Part shown: piece after piece, positions 46,186 to 59,195 of the stretch | How the letters are laid out: the number at the start of each line of letters is the position of its first letter | How positions within the stretch are numbered: position 1 is the first letter of the stretch | The notes under the pieces: model-generated | What the model was told of the DNA's origin: nothing | Database searches by the model: none | The model's input: the letters and a program-made list of their open reading frames with translations, nothing else | Source of the DNA: Vicia villosa | Taxonomy: Eukaryota; Streptophyta; Magnoliopsida; Fabales; Fabaceae | Assembly (NCBI RefSeq): GCF_029867415.1 | Contig: NC_081183.1 | Span: 143,731,097-143,795,096, forward strand | Length of the DNA stretch: 64,000 bases | Reading direction: 5' to 3' | Program-made: the position numbers and the translations under genes

Positions 46186-49100
46186 TTATGATTATGTTTA
46201 CATGAAATCCATCGAGATCAAAACTATAAGAGATCTTTTAGTTTAATAAAAAATTATGAGTTTGAACGTTCTAGTTAAGAGTGACAAAATAGATCCGTCA
46301 TGTTGAATATATTGAATGTGTTTGTTTTACTCGATTTTTTGTTGGGACAATTCAATGTTTTAATTTATATTATGCAATATGTATGTCCCGTCTAATTTTG
46401 TTGCGGGTGCAAATATTAATATAAAATTTTATAATTTTAGATTTTAAAAGTTAAGTGTCCATAAACTTACTCTGTCTTTCATCATTTGCAAAATAAATTT
46501 AAATAATACATACATGCTTGTTTGTCATCTCTAATTAAAGCGTTAAAACTATGCAGTTTAGCCAAGAGACATGGATATTTTTAGTTACCTAAAATGGGTG
46601 TTGATTTCTCCTCTATTCAATGAAATAACCAAGTAATGGACCAAGGGTTGATGAGAATGTTTGAGATGATCCAATGAAAGATAGAAGTGTATTAGTGAAT
46701 CAAAGAAGCTATAATAAGTTTTGGTGGACCATCCAACACACTCAATGCAATGGCTCATTAAAGCTTTTGATTATGTGTGTACCAAAAAGAAGTAGCTTTA
46801 ATTTCATTTGTAAGATGTTGTATAAGAAAAAAAAATCACATCTCAATCCTCATCTTGTAGTGTGATCCTAGCAATTAATTTAATTATTATCAATGTCTTT
46901 ATAATACTAGCCAAGAAGGGCCCAACTTCTTAATGCTATTATGCTATGATGGGACATGGTATCATATAAGGTTCACTCAAACTATGTATGTGTGAGCAAG
47001 TGAGAAAATTATATTTATTAATTATTAATATAAAATATATTTTATAATTGAGTGTGAAGTCTCATAAAAAATAATAATAGAAATGGTTTATAATTCATCT
47101 TCCATCTCATATATTAGCCCCCAATTAGGCCTTAATCTTTTTGGTGTTTCATATGATCCAAAAGACTCTCACTTTTCATAAATGAATTATGGGTTTAGAA
47201 GGAAAAAAGAATGTAAATTTATTGAAATATATATCCCTTTAAGTTTCCCTTTTAATATCCACCACAAATTAACACCATTCAATAATTCATGTCATGTCCA
47301 TGATAGTATGAATTATATTTATAATATGACCAAACATGTCCCCTTCAAACATCAACCAAATGTTTTTAAGGTTATATTTATCTTTATTTTGTATTAATAT
47401 TTCTTATATTTTTTAGATCAAATATAAATTTACGCATACACCGGTGAGATTCTTGATTCGAATTTAAAATATAGTAATCAAATTTAACAATTTTTAATAT
47501 TTTTTCGATTGTATTAAATTTTAATATATGTAGTCAATCTTACATACTTAGATAAAATTTAATTGTTATCATTGTTGTATTAAGTTGTAGCCACTCAAAT
47601 CATATTTTTCTAAAACCATGCATAGTGCACCAAATGGGAAAATCTAAATAGTTAGAATCTAAGTTTCTCAAAAAACGACAATAAATCAACATTGGACTGT
47701 GACTTTTAATTTACAATGTTTTGTTTGATTGCTCATGTCATGTACAACTTTTTTTGGTTAAAGTCATTATCTAGAGTCATTCATCAATAGCCACATGGAG
47801 CAATGAACTAGAAGGTTATACCATGACCTTAAATCCAAAGGATTAACATTAAGATTAGTTGGTTTTGGATTTTGACTATGCAATATAGTACCCAAGTTTG
47901 GTCCCAAACTATAAAAAGCAAATAGGGCACTACTCTCTTCTTTGGTCCTATCCCTCTCTCAAAAATAGACACTTTTGTTTTCTTAGTTGCTTTCTTCTTT
48001 TTTCCATCTTTTATCTTAAGGACCCCCTAACCCTATTTTTTTCTTCTTGGTTTAATAAAACTTTATTAATATGGACCAATTTTATCTTTTATTTTATAGA
48101 CTCTTTTTGTTAGCATAAAATGTGGAAAGATGGTTTTAAAAATCTTTGCTTTTTTCTTTTCTAGGTTTTTGAAGCATGTATGTATCTCCTAAGAGTGAGT
48201 GGAAGTTTATCTTTTTAAAGTAATATTGATCTATTTGGATTTTTATTTGTTTATTTCATAGTCAAAGTTAACAACATAACATAAGCTATAGCTTCTAAAT
48301 TAGTTTACTATCACAAAACAATTATGAAAAAAAATTAGCAATACAATTAAATCTCTTTTTGATTTTTTTAGGACATTACATGAATTGTTGCTTTCTAAAA
48401 CCATGCAATTTGAGCAAACTTTTACAATATATTTATACTTTACCCTACTTTTAATTTTAACTTCATGCAATGCAAATGCAACACATTCAAAAAGATATAG
48501 GGACACTAAACAAATGTATATAAACAATGGAAGGGAAAATTAAATATGAGAGAAAAACAAAGTAGATCTGAGCTCCATGCATAGAATTTCGAGCTACTTA
48601 CCCCATACTCACATGCAATTCTATCTGTCATTTGATACAAAACTAGAGTTTTATGAAGTGGTCCTCTACTCTTATTCATATTAAACTCATTGTTATTATT
48701 ATAGTTACTATGATTAAATATTGTATATCCAATAGAATTCTAGTATAATCAAAGGTTATGTGTTTGATTCCAAATCTTAAAAAAAAAAATAATGAAAATT
48801 TTTGTCGCCCATTGTAATCTTATCTACGAGTGACAAACCGAGTTAAATCTGTTATTTAGTCTACTGTTTTTTTCGAGGCAAACCAAAATTTTCGGCCCAC
48901 CCTCCCTATTTCATCTGGTCACACTATTTTTTGGCGGACGCGGGCTTAAACGAGACGAATATAAATTTTTTATCACTTTTAAATTTTAAAGATGGTACAA
49001 CCTATCAGATCCGTCTCACTTTATTTACGGCGAGCCGATTCTTTACTATTCTGTTCCATTTTTCGACAAACTTTAACAAGGCAGACATGTCGTTTTCCAC

Positions 49101-51327
49101 CTCTGACTAAACCTAAAAATTTATCTATGAGAAGTGCACTAATGATATATTTTTTTTTAAATGATTAATTGTTATGCATGTATTCAATAATATTGTATGT
49201 GTGCAACAATGAGATGGTAGAACCACCCTACAATTAGATTTTAACATGTGGCATGCATGTGAGTCTTGGGCCATTCAACACATAGTTTACACATATAGTT
49301 TTTTAATTACTTTGGGTCTCTACAAAGTTTGAATATATTTTGTTTTACTAGTAGAAGAGAATATATTCTTTCAAGAGTGAGACTCTGATGGTTCAGAGTT
49401 TGATAACCTCCCCTAGCTGAAAAAAGCTTTAAAGAAAGCTTTAGAGATGTGGGATTTGGATGCTAGCTTCACTTTTAGTTTCACTTTTTAGTTTCTTTTG
49501 ATGTCAAAATCTCTACCACCAAAAAAAAAGTGTAATTTTTTAATTGTGAACATGTAAGAAACAAAAGAATGCTCAACTCAAAATTTTGGCATGGCTAAGG
49601 TCTAAATAACTTTTCATTAAATGTCCTTTTCTTTCACTTATCATCATTCAAATCCAATTTTGACCTGTAAAATGGTTGGAAAGGAGAGAAAAAAAAGTGG
49701 ACCAATTATGATATTGAAACTTCTTTGATGTGAGTTGTTGAGTAATTAGAGGCATGCTTATCATCTTCATAGAAAATATAAAACTTTAATTAAAACAAAG
49801 CAATAATTAGGTGTTAGATTGATTTTACTATGTTTAATTAAATATGGAAGAATTAAATATTATACTATATGTATATGTAGCATATAAATATGTAGTAAGA
49901 CACCATGTGAACTTAGTAAAGAGCCACATCAAATGTGTAAGGTCATTGATTGGTGCCACAGTGGAAGGACAGGGGGTTGTAAGAAGTAAGTTATTATGAC
50001 AGAGCACATCATGGGAATATTCCTCAAAATAGGACAAAAATCATAAGATTCTTGTTTATTTGGAAGTTTAATGTGGCTAATTACAAGAATTTTTAGTTAG
50101 GGGCTTAATCAGAATATATCCAGTAGCAGTGTAGCAAAGCCAAAAGAGGACCATGGCCCATTTTAGATTTGGGTTTAAATACAACACAGAGAGGATGGCC
50201 CAATATGTCTACGAGGAATCCTAAGAAATTCTACAAATATTGGATGTGAGGTGAATGCCAAGAAAAAAAATGTACATATATGATATGGTTGCCAAGATTT
50301 TGGATAAGGGTAGTGTGTGACCAATAAATAAAGACACGTTTGATGTTCGACATGTGTTTGTATATATGATATTAACACGAAATTGACACATGTGATAACA
50401 TTTAATTTATTTATTTTTTAAAATTTATTGTTAATATCGACATGTCAATGTTTGATCCGGAGTTCATGCCTACATCAGTGCTTCATAGGTTTACATTGAA
50501 TTGTAGAAAATGACAGTAGCTCTAGGCTCATATCTTACAGGGCTATGCAATGACGACAATATATCATATGCAGAGTTTTGGATGAGTCGTCAATTTCTGA
50601 TAAATAACTATGGATCAATTTGTAACAGAGTAAATAGATAGTTGTAGTGGGGAATAATTGATTAATCTTGTCAATGTTGTCATGTTATGCTACAATTGTT
50701 GATGTTTTGTCCATCTGTTAGTGGTTTTAGCCAAGCTGTGCTTGTATTTAACCACTTGTCAGATTATGCTGATTGAGTTTGAGACACAAAACTAACTTCT
50801 AAAATTGAAAGGGTTATACAACAACTAATCTGTGGCTAATATTGCTTCAGTTTTGACTAGTTTGTGTTCTACTTTGGTGTCATCTCCTCAGATTATGCAT
50901 TATCTTTTCTCCTGTACTCATAACTAGTTCACATCCAGGATTTCTAAATTCAACTTCCACTAAAAAGAAGATAAATGCTCTGCTCCTAAACTGATGCAGC
51001 ATCCCTCACACAGCATCTTCAGTGACATGGTATAAGTTTGCCGTCAAACTATATTTGCAAAGTTTCACAGTAAACAAATTTTTTAACTTTTTCCTTTCAA
51101 TCAATAGTTTTAATTGGTGCAATTTGTAGAATAAGATGGTGCAAGAAGATAAAAGCCAAAACCAACTAAGAACACTGCCGAATGATTGATACAAAGTTTA
51201 TTCGGAATGAACACATCAGAATAATTTCACCCAAGTCATGACTGGCAATTCAACAATGAACAGATGTTGCTTAAGAGTCACGAATGGTAATTCAACAATG
51301 AACAGATGCTGTTTTAAGCATTTCAAC
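46186..51327. other. Long intergenic stretch, no gene supported
   Basis: Five kilobases of AT-rich DNA. Short ORFs (for example 46674-46865 and 47182-47397) have no domain and low-complexity composition. A 50-bp near-direct repeat (AATTCAACAATGAACAGATG at 51247 and 51291) lies just before the TRIM. I see no tRNA or other RNA gene. Confidence 0.6.
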
Positions 51328-51658
51328 TGTTAAGAGTCCCACATCGGACAATATATGGCCTGAACATGTCCTTATAAGTGAGGGCAATCCTCACCCTACA
51401 AGCCGGTTTTGTAGGGTTGAGTTAGGCCTAACCACACTTCTTAACATGGTATCAGAGCCTCGTTTAAGATCCGGTGGGCCACCTTCTATGGTTTCCGCTA
51501 TCGGGCCACCCACCATTTATTTCCGCGCTCCAGTTGTCTAGTCCTGGGCGTGAGGGGGTGTGTTAAGAGTCCCACATCGGACAATATATGGCCTGAACAT
51601 GTCCACCCTACAAGCCGGTTTTGTAGGGTTGAGTTAGGCCTAACCACACTTCTTAACA
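51328..51658 (+). mobile_element. Complete TRIM retrotransposon with TSD TCAAC
   Basis: This 331-bp element consists of LTR1 51328-51446 (119 bp, TGTTAAGAGTCCCACATCGG ... TTCTTAACA), a PBS TGGTATCAGAGC at 51447-51458 (initiator-methionine tRNA type), about 100 bp of internal DNA, a GAGGGGGTG polypurine tract, and LTR2 51561-51658. LTR2 lacks a 21-bp block present in LTR1 (TTATAAGTGAGG...). A TCAAC duplication flanks it (51323-51327 and 51659-51663). It ends 210 bp downstream of the PGLP2-like stop codon, so it may lie in that gene's 3' UTR. Confidence 0.92.
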
Positions 51659-51868
51659 TCAACAATATATCCAATGGTTCTACTACACATGGGATGATGC
51701 TTGGCTTAAGTTACCACAAAAGCATAAACAAAAGTAAGGTGGCAGAAAATGGGGAACCTGCCACTATAATAAATTGTGAAAATTGTATCAATGTGATTAC
51801 AAAGTCAGGTATGTGGAAGGCACAAACCAAATGGGGTGAAAGCAGTGCCTTAAATGCGGAAAATCTAT

Positions 51869-54800
51869 TTATGCTCTTGATAAGTCGAGCATATCAGAAA
51901 TTTTGGTAGCATAATAGTCTGGCTGAATATTATTTGAAGGGTCTTGTAAATCTGATTGAGTTGTGCAACCTGTCCGCGCAAATAAAAGTAATCACAACAT
52001 GTTGGGTAAGGTCTATATATGATGCAGAAAAACAAAAGTCCAATTACCTGAAAGTACTAGAAGAGTTTTGCAACCAGCATTTTGTCCGAACAGTATATCA
52101 GTATCTAGTCTATCACCCACCATACACATCTTGGAGCAATTTAAATTGAATCTGCTTGAAATAATGCGTTATGTTCTGAGAAGAGAAAAATATAAAGTAA
52201 AACGAAACAAGCCCGGAAGAAAAAACCTAACAAGTTTAAGAATTTAACTTACTTCTTAATTAAAAAATCCATCATAAAGGTTGATGGTTTCCCCACAACA
52301 ACAGGTTCCTTCTGGGTTGATCCACATATGGCTGCAACCATACACCCAGCTCCTGAAATCCAACTTTTATCCATTATTCGGAGAACGTACAATCAAGTTG
52401 CATATTAATTAAATATCCACTATTTGAGGATAAAATGGGAGTTAATAGAGTACCAGCCCATTCTTGGGAAGGAGTCATATGCCCAACGGCATCACGGTTG
52501 GTGGCAATGAAAAGGCATCCTGGATTTTCGCGTATGCAAAGGGTTCCATACCTGATAGATGAAATTCGAGATGTCAACATATGAAACAACTAAGAGCAAG
52601 CAAGTAATTACATAATTGTGGACTGAGTTCTTAAAACACTGTTTTTGTTTAATCAGAATTGAAGAGACTACCTTGAACAAATATATGATTTTGATTATTC
52701 AATATTCATATCAACCTATGTTGTACTGAAAAAAGAAAAAACTACCTATTTACCTGCAGCATGCTACTTTCTAAGTTAATCATTTTAGGAAAAATATCTG
52801 TTTTGGGGATCATTTAACTGTTGAAAAACTGCTTTAATATACTATTAATATTCTGAAAAAGGGTGATTTGTTCACTATAACATTTTGCAGTCTTGTGAGC
52901 TTATTATTTCAACAGCCCACAAATCAGCCCATACAAATCTTCGATGGACTGATGAAGCCAAACTACAAATCTTAGAAGTTCAAATATTTGACGCAAGAAA
53001 ACATTTGAGAAACTTTAAAACTCCGAATCTCCGATGGATTGATGAAGCCAAACTATGATCATTAGAAGTTCATGTTAAGTCAGTTTGATCCAAAGAATAT
53101 GCCATGTGAATGCTTCAGGTTATACTAACTGGAAACTGGAGTTTGTTCTGTTAATATCAATACTCTTTTGGGAATCCATGTACGTACAAATCTAATTCAT
53201 CAAGGGTTCTGTTCTAAATATTTAGAGACAAAAGAAGCAGAAGATAAGGTGCTCAAGAAAAGAACAAAGGAAAGTATTTTCTTACTGAAGCTTGTAATAG
53301 TTAATTTTTGGATCTATACCAACCACTACAGCTCCAACCTGCAAAAGTGAACTCGTCAGTTAACTGTATGCAGCGATCTCAACAAAGTTACTCAAAGTAA
53401 GAATGGGCAAGGTGTTACATTACACTCTTATCATGTTCAAAAATGCCGCTCTGCTTCCAGTCTATTGTTTTGTCCGCATCTCCCTGCAATTATGAATGCT
53501 TCAGTAAGAATATCTCTGGTCACAATTTAGTGAATCTCACGCCTCTCTATGCATCATTTGAAGCAAGTATTGTCCTGAAGAAAATGTAGCCTAATAGAGT
53601 CTATGTTCACTTGAGCCAAAAATGTTAGTGCTAAGGCTTCCATTCTAACACACCATTCACAAAAAGATGTTGCTTACTCTTAACCAGTTCCTATTCAATG
53701 AAGGTGAAAAATAACCATCCAAACAACCAAAGTTGAGGGAAAGATAACTTAAACAGAAAAACTAATCTGGTAGGCAGAACAACATTGCATAGATGCCTCT
53801 TAAATTTCCCCGCAGGCACCATGTTCTCCAATTTCTATAAGAAAAAAAAGTGGGAGATGGGTTATAATTTAAAATTATGGAGAACTTACCGGACCACCAA
53901 AAGCTGTGAAACCAGCAAGCTGCAACTCATCCAGTATACCATCCCCGCCAATCACATACACCTGAACATTGAGTAGTACTTTAGTGAATCCATTCAGACA
54001 ATGTAGTCAAGCACAAGATCTTAAGTAGGATCGGTCGACTTGTGAAAGATCCTACAACTCTGATCGTTAGCACGGCATGTAAGATCCTGATGAATGGGAA
54101 AATTGTAATTTCATACATATATATATACACACACAAAAACACGAAAAATTCTACTACAGACAAACAAAAAATCCCCATCATGTTTTTTTACGATCTTGCT
54201 TCAAAAAGCTTGATCTTGACCATGCCGGTGACAAAAAAGATCTTTCTCTAATCGTAGCACTCTTAGGCATCCTTAGCACGTAAGATCGATCTTACGATCC
54301 AACACCCGATCTTGACTATAATCAACGGATACAGCTAGGTGACAGATTTAGACATGAAAAATCTAACACGAAACTGAAAACTAGGGACCCTATTTGAAAT
54401 AAGCAAATACTTCTATATCATATTTTCACTTTCAATTACTAAACAAAAATTAATTTTTATATTTACGTTTTTTTGAAAAATTGGACGATGCAGTGACCAT
54501 TTTATGTAAGCCAACCAAGCCATGGTATGCACAATTCTCCATTAGCAAGTAACTAGTAATTACTAATCGTTAACATAAGAAAAAACAAATGAAAGCAATG
54601 GAGTAAGCAAAGCAAGAACCTTGTTTTGTGAAGGGAAATTGTTAACCTTCAAGTACATAGCAGCTGCAAACGATGAGGAGAATATCTCATCCTATAATAT
54701 AAGTAAAACAAAAAAGATGACTATCAAGCAGGTACTAATCCATTAATAAAATAATCAAGATTATACAGAAATAACAGACAATTGCGTCGCTACTAGTTTT

Positions 54801-55233
54801 AGGAATAGAAAGATAATCGAACCGGAGAAACAGAAATTCCCAAGGATTTGAACTTTTCAGCATACTGAGTTCTAGACTTCCAGGAATTATTCGTAACAAA
54901 CACCAGCTTCTTCCCCTAACAACGAAATTGCAGATTAATATCAATTCATAAGGGAGAACTTCATTGCAGTGGATGATGCTGATGCTGATGCTGATGCAGG
55001 TTAGTTAGTTAGTTACCTTGGAGCGAAGCATGTCGAGAGTTTGAGAAGCGCCATCGATAAGTTCATCACCCTTCCAAATCACACCTAAAATATAAACCAG
55101 AGAGAGTTACATGAATGAATGTTAATGATAATAATGATGATAGAGAGTTACCATCGCAATCGAAGAGAAAAGCTTCGACGGAATCTAATAGATCTTTCAA
55201 ATTGTGAGCTGAAAGAGACTGCGACGAACTCAT
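51869..55233 (-). CDS. PGLP2: Phosphoglycolate phosphatase, PGLP2-like (11 exons, 300 aa)
   Basis: This HAD-superfamily enzyme hydrolyses 2-phosphoglycolate; the PGLP2 type is cytosolic, whereas PGLP1 is the plastid enzyme of photorespiration. No transit peptide is seen (starts [11 protein letters not shown]). Exons (minus): 55233-55152, 55084-55017, 54915-54823, 54691-54620, 53961-53890, 53483-53424, 53338-53286, 52551-52454, 52352-52253, 52151-52048, 51969-51869. All introns are GT-AG and phases join exactly, giving 903 nt with no stop. Motifs: nucleophile [40 protein letters not shown], the lysine of [11 protein letters not shown], and [19 protein letters not shown]. The gene looks functional. 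Cytosolic assignment is inferred from similarity and the missing leader. Confidence 0.95.
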
Positions 55234-55422
55234 CAGAACAACACTAGTAAATGAGATTGAAAGAGTGCGGTTATAACTGCCTCTGTTGCCTTACTTTGTC
55301 CTCACAACAAAGCTAAAACAGTTTGGCTCCTTGTTCTTTGCGGAGTAACAAAGCAACACGTTTCTTTTCACCCGTGGAGAATGTTTTTTTTTTTTTTTTT
55401 TACAACTTCTCTACCCATTAGA
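55234..55422 (-). promoter_or_regulatory. Short 5' flank of the PGLP2-like gene left before a transposon
   Basis: Only 189 bp of native upstream DNA remains between the start codon and the PIF/Harbinger target site. It contains a T-run (55387-55401 on plus) and no clear TATA box at a normal distance. The rest of the original promoter would now be beyond 58734. Confidence 0.45.
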
Positions 55423-55760
55423 TTAGAGCATCTCCAACCGTGAACCTATCTTTGGGTTCTTTGTGGGACCTATTAAGCCACGTCAGCTTGAAGCAACTCA
55501 ACTAAATTTTATCTCCGATGGTGCAACTCTGAAGAACCCATATTGGGTCCCATAATTTTACTTTAGTTATTAATATTTTATTCATATTAAATTTTATAGT
55601 AATTAAAATAATAATTTAAATTATTTAAATTAAAATTGATATAAAATAAATAAAATTCAAATTGAACTTATAATTTAAAATGATAATTAATATTAATCTC
55701 AAATACATGACATATAATTAAAAACAATAAAAATAAATAACATCACATAATAAATTAAAC

Positions 55761-57062
55761 TTAAACTTCATCATCTACATGTCCAAAACGTTCCCAAATA
55801 TACTCGACTAAATTTCCTTGAAGTTGACGATGAACTTGTTTTTCTCGAATACTTGCTCTTCTTTGTAGTCTTGTTGCAAGATTCGGATGAGGACCGCTAA
55901 ATGTTTCGGTTGTTGAGTTGTTGTCATCCACATTATCATAAGAGTAATCAAAATTACCTCCATATGTATGTCGTTCGTCTTCAACAATCATGTTGTGCAA
56001 TATGATGCATGCATATATGGTATGCTTGAGGGTGTCCATGTGCCAAGCACGTGCTGGGCCACGTATAATTGCAAATCGAGATTGAAGCACTCCAAATGCC
56101 CGCTCCACATCTTTTCTAGCTGATTCTTGATGTTGAGCAAATAACTTTTTCTTTTCTCCCTGTGGCATTGAAATGGTTTTGACAAATGTAGCCCACTCAG
56201 GATATATACCATCTGCTAAATAATACCCCATATTATATGGTGTCCCATTGATTGTATATTGCACATTGGGAGCATGTCCTTCCAAAATATCGTTAAACAC
56301 ATTAGATTGGTTTAACACATTAATGTCATTGTTTGAACCTGCAATACCAAAAAAAGCATGCCAAATCCATAAGTCTTGTGATGCCACTGCTTCAAGCATG
56401 ATTGTGGGCTTACCATGATCACCTCGACAAAATTGTCCTTTCCATGCAACAGGACAATTTTTCCATTCCTAATGCATACAATCAATAGAACCCAACATAC
56501 CTGGAAAGCCACGTGACTCTCCCATTTGTAAAAGATGTTCAACATCAGTGTTGTTAGGCTTTCTCAAATACTCAGCCCCAAATACAGCATTCACGCCCTG
56601 AACGAATCTTTGTAAGCACTCAATTGAAGTGCTTTCACCGATTCGAACATACTCGTCTACAATGTCAGCAGCAGACCCATACGCCAACATACGAATAGCA
56701 GATGTACATTTTTGCAATGGTGAAAGACCCATTTTACCAGTTGCATCGACCCTCATTTGGAAATATTCATCATGATTTCCAAGGTCATCTACAATTCGAA
56801 GAAATACATGCCTATGCATTCTGAACCTTCTTCGGAATTGAACATCTGTGTATACTGGATTTTCCGAGAAGTAGTCATTGAACAATCGATTATGCCCTTC
56901 TTCACGACCTCGATCTATCGTTGTTCTTTTCTTTGGCCTAGAGGAACTTCCAGATTGAAGTTCATTCTGAGGCTCTTGTTCTTCATCACTGTCGTCCATA
57001 AATTCTTCTTCAACCAAGTCCCAAATTTCTTGATCGTAATTATCTGAATTGTCTGAATCCAT
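55761..57062 (-). pseudogene. Harbinger transposase (DDE_Tnp_4) with one nonsense codon
   Basis: Starting at MDSDNSDNYDQ (57062) the frame runs 433 codons, with TAG at codon 198 (56469-56471) in place of the tryptophan of SIDCMH-W-EWKNCP. An acidic N-terminus precedes RRRFRMHRHVFLRIVDDL, then RMLAYGS. The DDE triad is visible as GSIDCMH, GSNNDINVL and the glutamate in ARKDVERAFGVLQ, and HNMIVEDE follows near the end. One base change (TGG to TAG) separates it from an intact protein. It would cut and join the element ends, working with the Myb-like partner. Confidence 0.9.
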
Positions 57063-57119
57063 TTTAGTAAATAATGAGAGAAGAATAAGATGAGAATGAG
57101 AAAATAATGACATAAGTGG

Positions 57120-57420
57120 TAGTATATATAATAGTTTGAATAACGGATAGTTTGAATAACGGCTAGTTTGAATAACGGCTAGTTTGAATAACGGCTAGTT
57201 TGAATAACGGCTAGTTTGAATAACGGCTAGTTTGAATAACATAATATTTATTATAATTTAAAGTGGTACTAATGACCATGTTACATAGGTGTTGATAAAT
57301 TAAAATGGTACTAATGATCATGTTACATAGGTGTTGATAAATTAAAGTGGTACTAATGACCATGTTACATAGGTGTTGATAAATTAAAGTGGTACTAATT
57401 ACCATGTTACATAGGTGTAG
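57120..57420. repeat. Two tandem arrays between the PIF genes
   Basis: The first array (57130-57240) is a 16-bp unit AGTTTGAATAACGGCT repeated about seven times. The second (57250-57415) is a 42-bp unit with the core GGTACTAATGACCATGTTAC repeated four times. They lie in the shared spacer between the transposase start and the end of the Myb-like gene. Confidence 0.85.
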
Positions 57421-57423
57421 ATA

Positions 57424-58371
57424 CTAACTACATTCCATATTTTTTTTCATCTTATTACAATATTTTTCATGAATATCTCGTTGACTATCGCTCATAGTAG
57501 AAGTGTCTTTCATCATTAGTTGCACTACCTTTAATTCTATCTCGTCCTCCTTACTTTGCGCTAGTCTTTCCATTAACATTGCTCTTTTATTCCTTGCATC
57601 TTGCGTTTCATTTAGAATTTCCTTTGCCTTACCCTTCCTTTTTGCTGCTTTTTGTCCCATTGGACGCTCCATTGGTGATGATGAGTTAAACTCATAACTT
57701 GAAGGTGTATTTGGGTTCTCCGATGATGCCTCACTAGCATAAGTCTTTGTTATTTTTGAAGAACTTTCAATCGATTCTCCCATCCATTTAGGTTCATCTT
57801 TTAACAATCTCCATGCGTACTCAAGGTTGAATGTTGTACCTTGATCCTGAGCAAAAAATGCATTTGCAGCGGCCATGACATCGTTCTCCGATGTCCCACT
57901 TTTCTTTCCATTAACAGCTTGTTTGTAACACCCAACAAATTTTTGAACCAAGCCATTTATTCGATGCCATCGACATTTTAATTGTCCCTTTAACTTTTCC
58001 CGCGATTCCCCACGATACTGGTTATAATTGGCAGCGACTCTTACCCAAAAACTCTCAGCCTTTTGATCAACTCCCACAATTGGATCCTTTGAAACATTGA
58101 GCCATGATTGGATAAGTAGTATATCTTCATCCCTTGTAAATTGCTCTCGAGATTTTTTTTTAACAACAACCCTTTCTTCATTTTCAGTACCAACTTGAGT
58201 AGAAAATGGTGGAACTTGAGTAGAAAATGGTGGAACTTGAGTAGAAAATGGTGGAACTTGAGTAGAAAATGGTGGCATCGGTGGAATTTGAGAATTTTGA
58301 GGATTAGGATTTTGATAATTTTGCATGAAATTGAACATAGCTTGTTGATAATGAAAATGATTAGGATCCAT
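57424..58371 (-). CDS. PIF/Harbinger ORF1: Myb/SANT-like protein
   Basis: Starting at MDPNHFHYQQAMF (58371) the frame is 315 residues and intact. A start at 58506 is also open, but that extension is hydrophobic and unlike the family. The N-terminus is glutamine/proline-rich and contains four tandem PPFSTQV repeats. A Myb/SANT-like DNA-binding domain follows: FTRDEDILLIQSWLNVSKD, FWVRVAANYNQYRG, LKCRWHRINGLVQKF. The C-terminus is basic and helical. In PIF elements this protein binds DNA near the termini and assists the transposase. Similar host proteins are annotated as GST T3-like or trihelix-like. Confidence 0.85.
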   Translation of the reverse strand: MDPNHFHYQQAMFNFMQNYQNPNPQNSQIPPMPPFSTQVPPFSTQVPPFSTQVPPFSTQVGTENEERVVVKKKSREQFTRDEDILLIQSWLNVSKDPIVGVDQKAESFWVRVAANYNQYRGESREKLKGQLKCRWHRINGLVQKFVGCYKQAVNGKKSGTSENDVMAAANAFFAQDQGTTFNLEYAWRLLKDEPKWMGESIESSSKITKTYASEASSENPNTPSSYEFNSSSPMERPMGQKAAKRKGKAKEILNETQDARNKRAMLMERLAQSKEDEIELKVVQLMMKDTSTMSDSQRDIHEKYCNKMKKNMECS

Positions 58372-58733
58372 TTGACCTAAACAATTGTAATTTGAAGTAA
58401 AAAAAATGAAAATTTGAATTAAAATGATGAAATTGTGAGAGAGAAAATTGAAATTGAAGAGAAAATATAAGTGTTGGTAAAATTTGTGTTGGTTAATTTT
58501 TTTCACAAAACTATATTTATAACTAAAAAATAACTAAAAAAAAAAAAAAAAAAAAAGAAACTAGCCGTTACCAACGGCTATTTTTATTATTAAAATCAAA
58601 AAAAAATTTGAAGAACCGTTACCTATTTATGCACTGATGGCCAGGTGGAGTTTCAAGGAAAGGAAAAAGTGGGCCCCAAAGCATTGCCATGCTGGCAAAC
58701 TCTCCCTAAGAACCTGCGCTGGAGCTGCTCTTA

Positions 58734-58910
58734 CAAAAAGTTCCGTAGCATACCTTCCACCAATCACATTGTATCATTTAGTTTTATCTTATTTAATTAA
58801 TTATTAAATAGTATATTTTTTGGTTGTTTCCAAGATATTTATATTGAATGTAACTTTACCCAACTTTTTGAGTTTGGTAGATAAGAATTCACTTTTTTTT
58901 TTCTTTTAAA
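58734..58910. other. Short intergenic stretch right of the PIF element
   Basis: This sequence was presumably contiguous with 55425 before the PIF insertion, so it may hold the displaced promoter of the PGLP2-like gene. No element of a promoter can be named with confidence. Confidence 0.35.
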
Positions 58911-58974
58911 CTAGTAAGAAACCCGTGCGTTCGCACGCGTTCTGGTACGGAATGCGCATTTGTTTCTGATGTAT

Positions 58975-59195
58975 ATTTTTTAATAGAAAAATGTCTGGTA
59001 TCCGTAAAAAAAAATTGAATGTATAAAAAAATGTTTGATACCCATGAAAAAATAATAATTGAATGTATAGAAATATGTCTGGTACCCATAAAAAAATAAT
59101 AATTGAATGTATAGAAAAATGTCTGGTACCCGTGAAAAAATATTAATTGAATGTATAGAAAAATGTCTAGCACCCGTAAAAACATTTAGATCAAT
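58975..59195. repeat. Tandem 50-54 bp repeat, first locus
   Basis: About four copies of a unit with the core GAATGTATAGAAAAATGTCT, then GGTACCCGT and an A-run. The same unit recurs at 60475-60620, suggesting the two blocks form the repeated ends or an internal duplication of the surrounding element. Confidence 0.8.

Larger units (their letters stand above)
55426..58730 (-). mobile_element. PIF/Harbinger DNA transposon, nearly autonomous
   Basis: The 3305-bp element is flanked by TTA (55423-55425 and 58731-58733), the 3-bp TSD of this superfamily. Ends are GAGCATCTCCAACCG and, inverted, GAGCAGCTCCAGCGC. It carries the two genes expected of an autonomous PIF element, both on the minus strand: a DDE transposase and a Myb/SANT-like protein. 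Tandem repeats lie between them. A single nonsense codon in the transposase is the only damage seen. It sits just upstream of the PGLP2-like gene. Confidence 0.92.

Noticed and set aside
49370..49530. Second short LINE tail ending in an A-run near 49522
   Set aside because: No protein similarity and no TSD seen; the A-run alone is insufficient.
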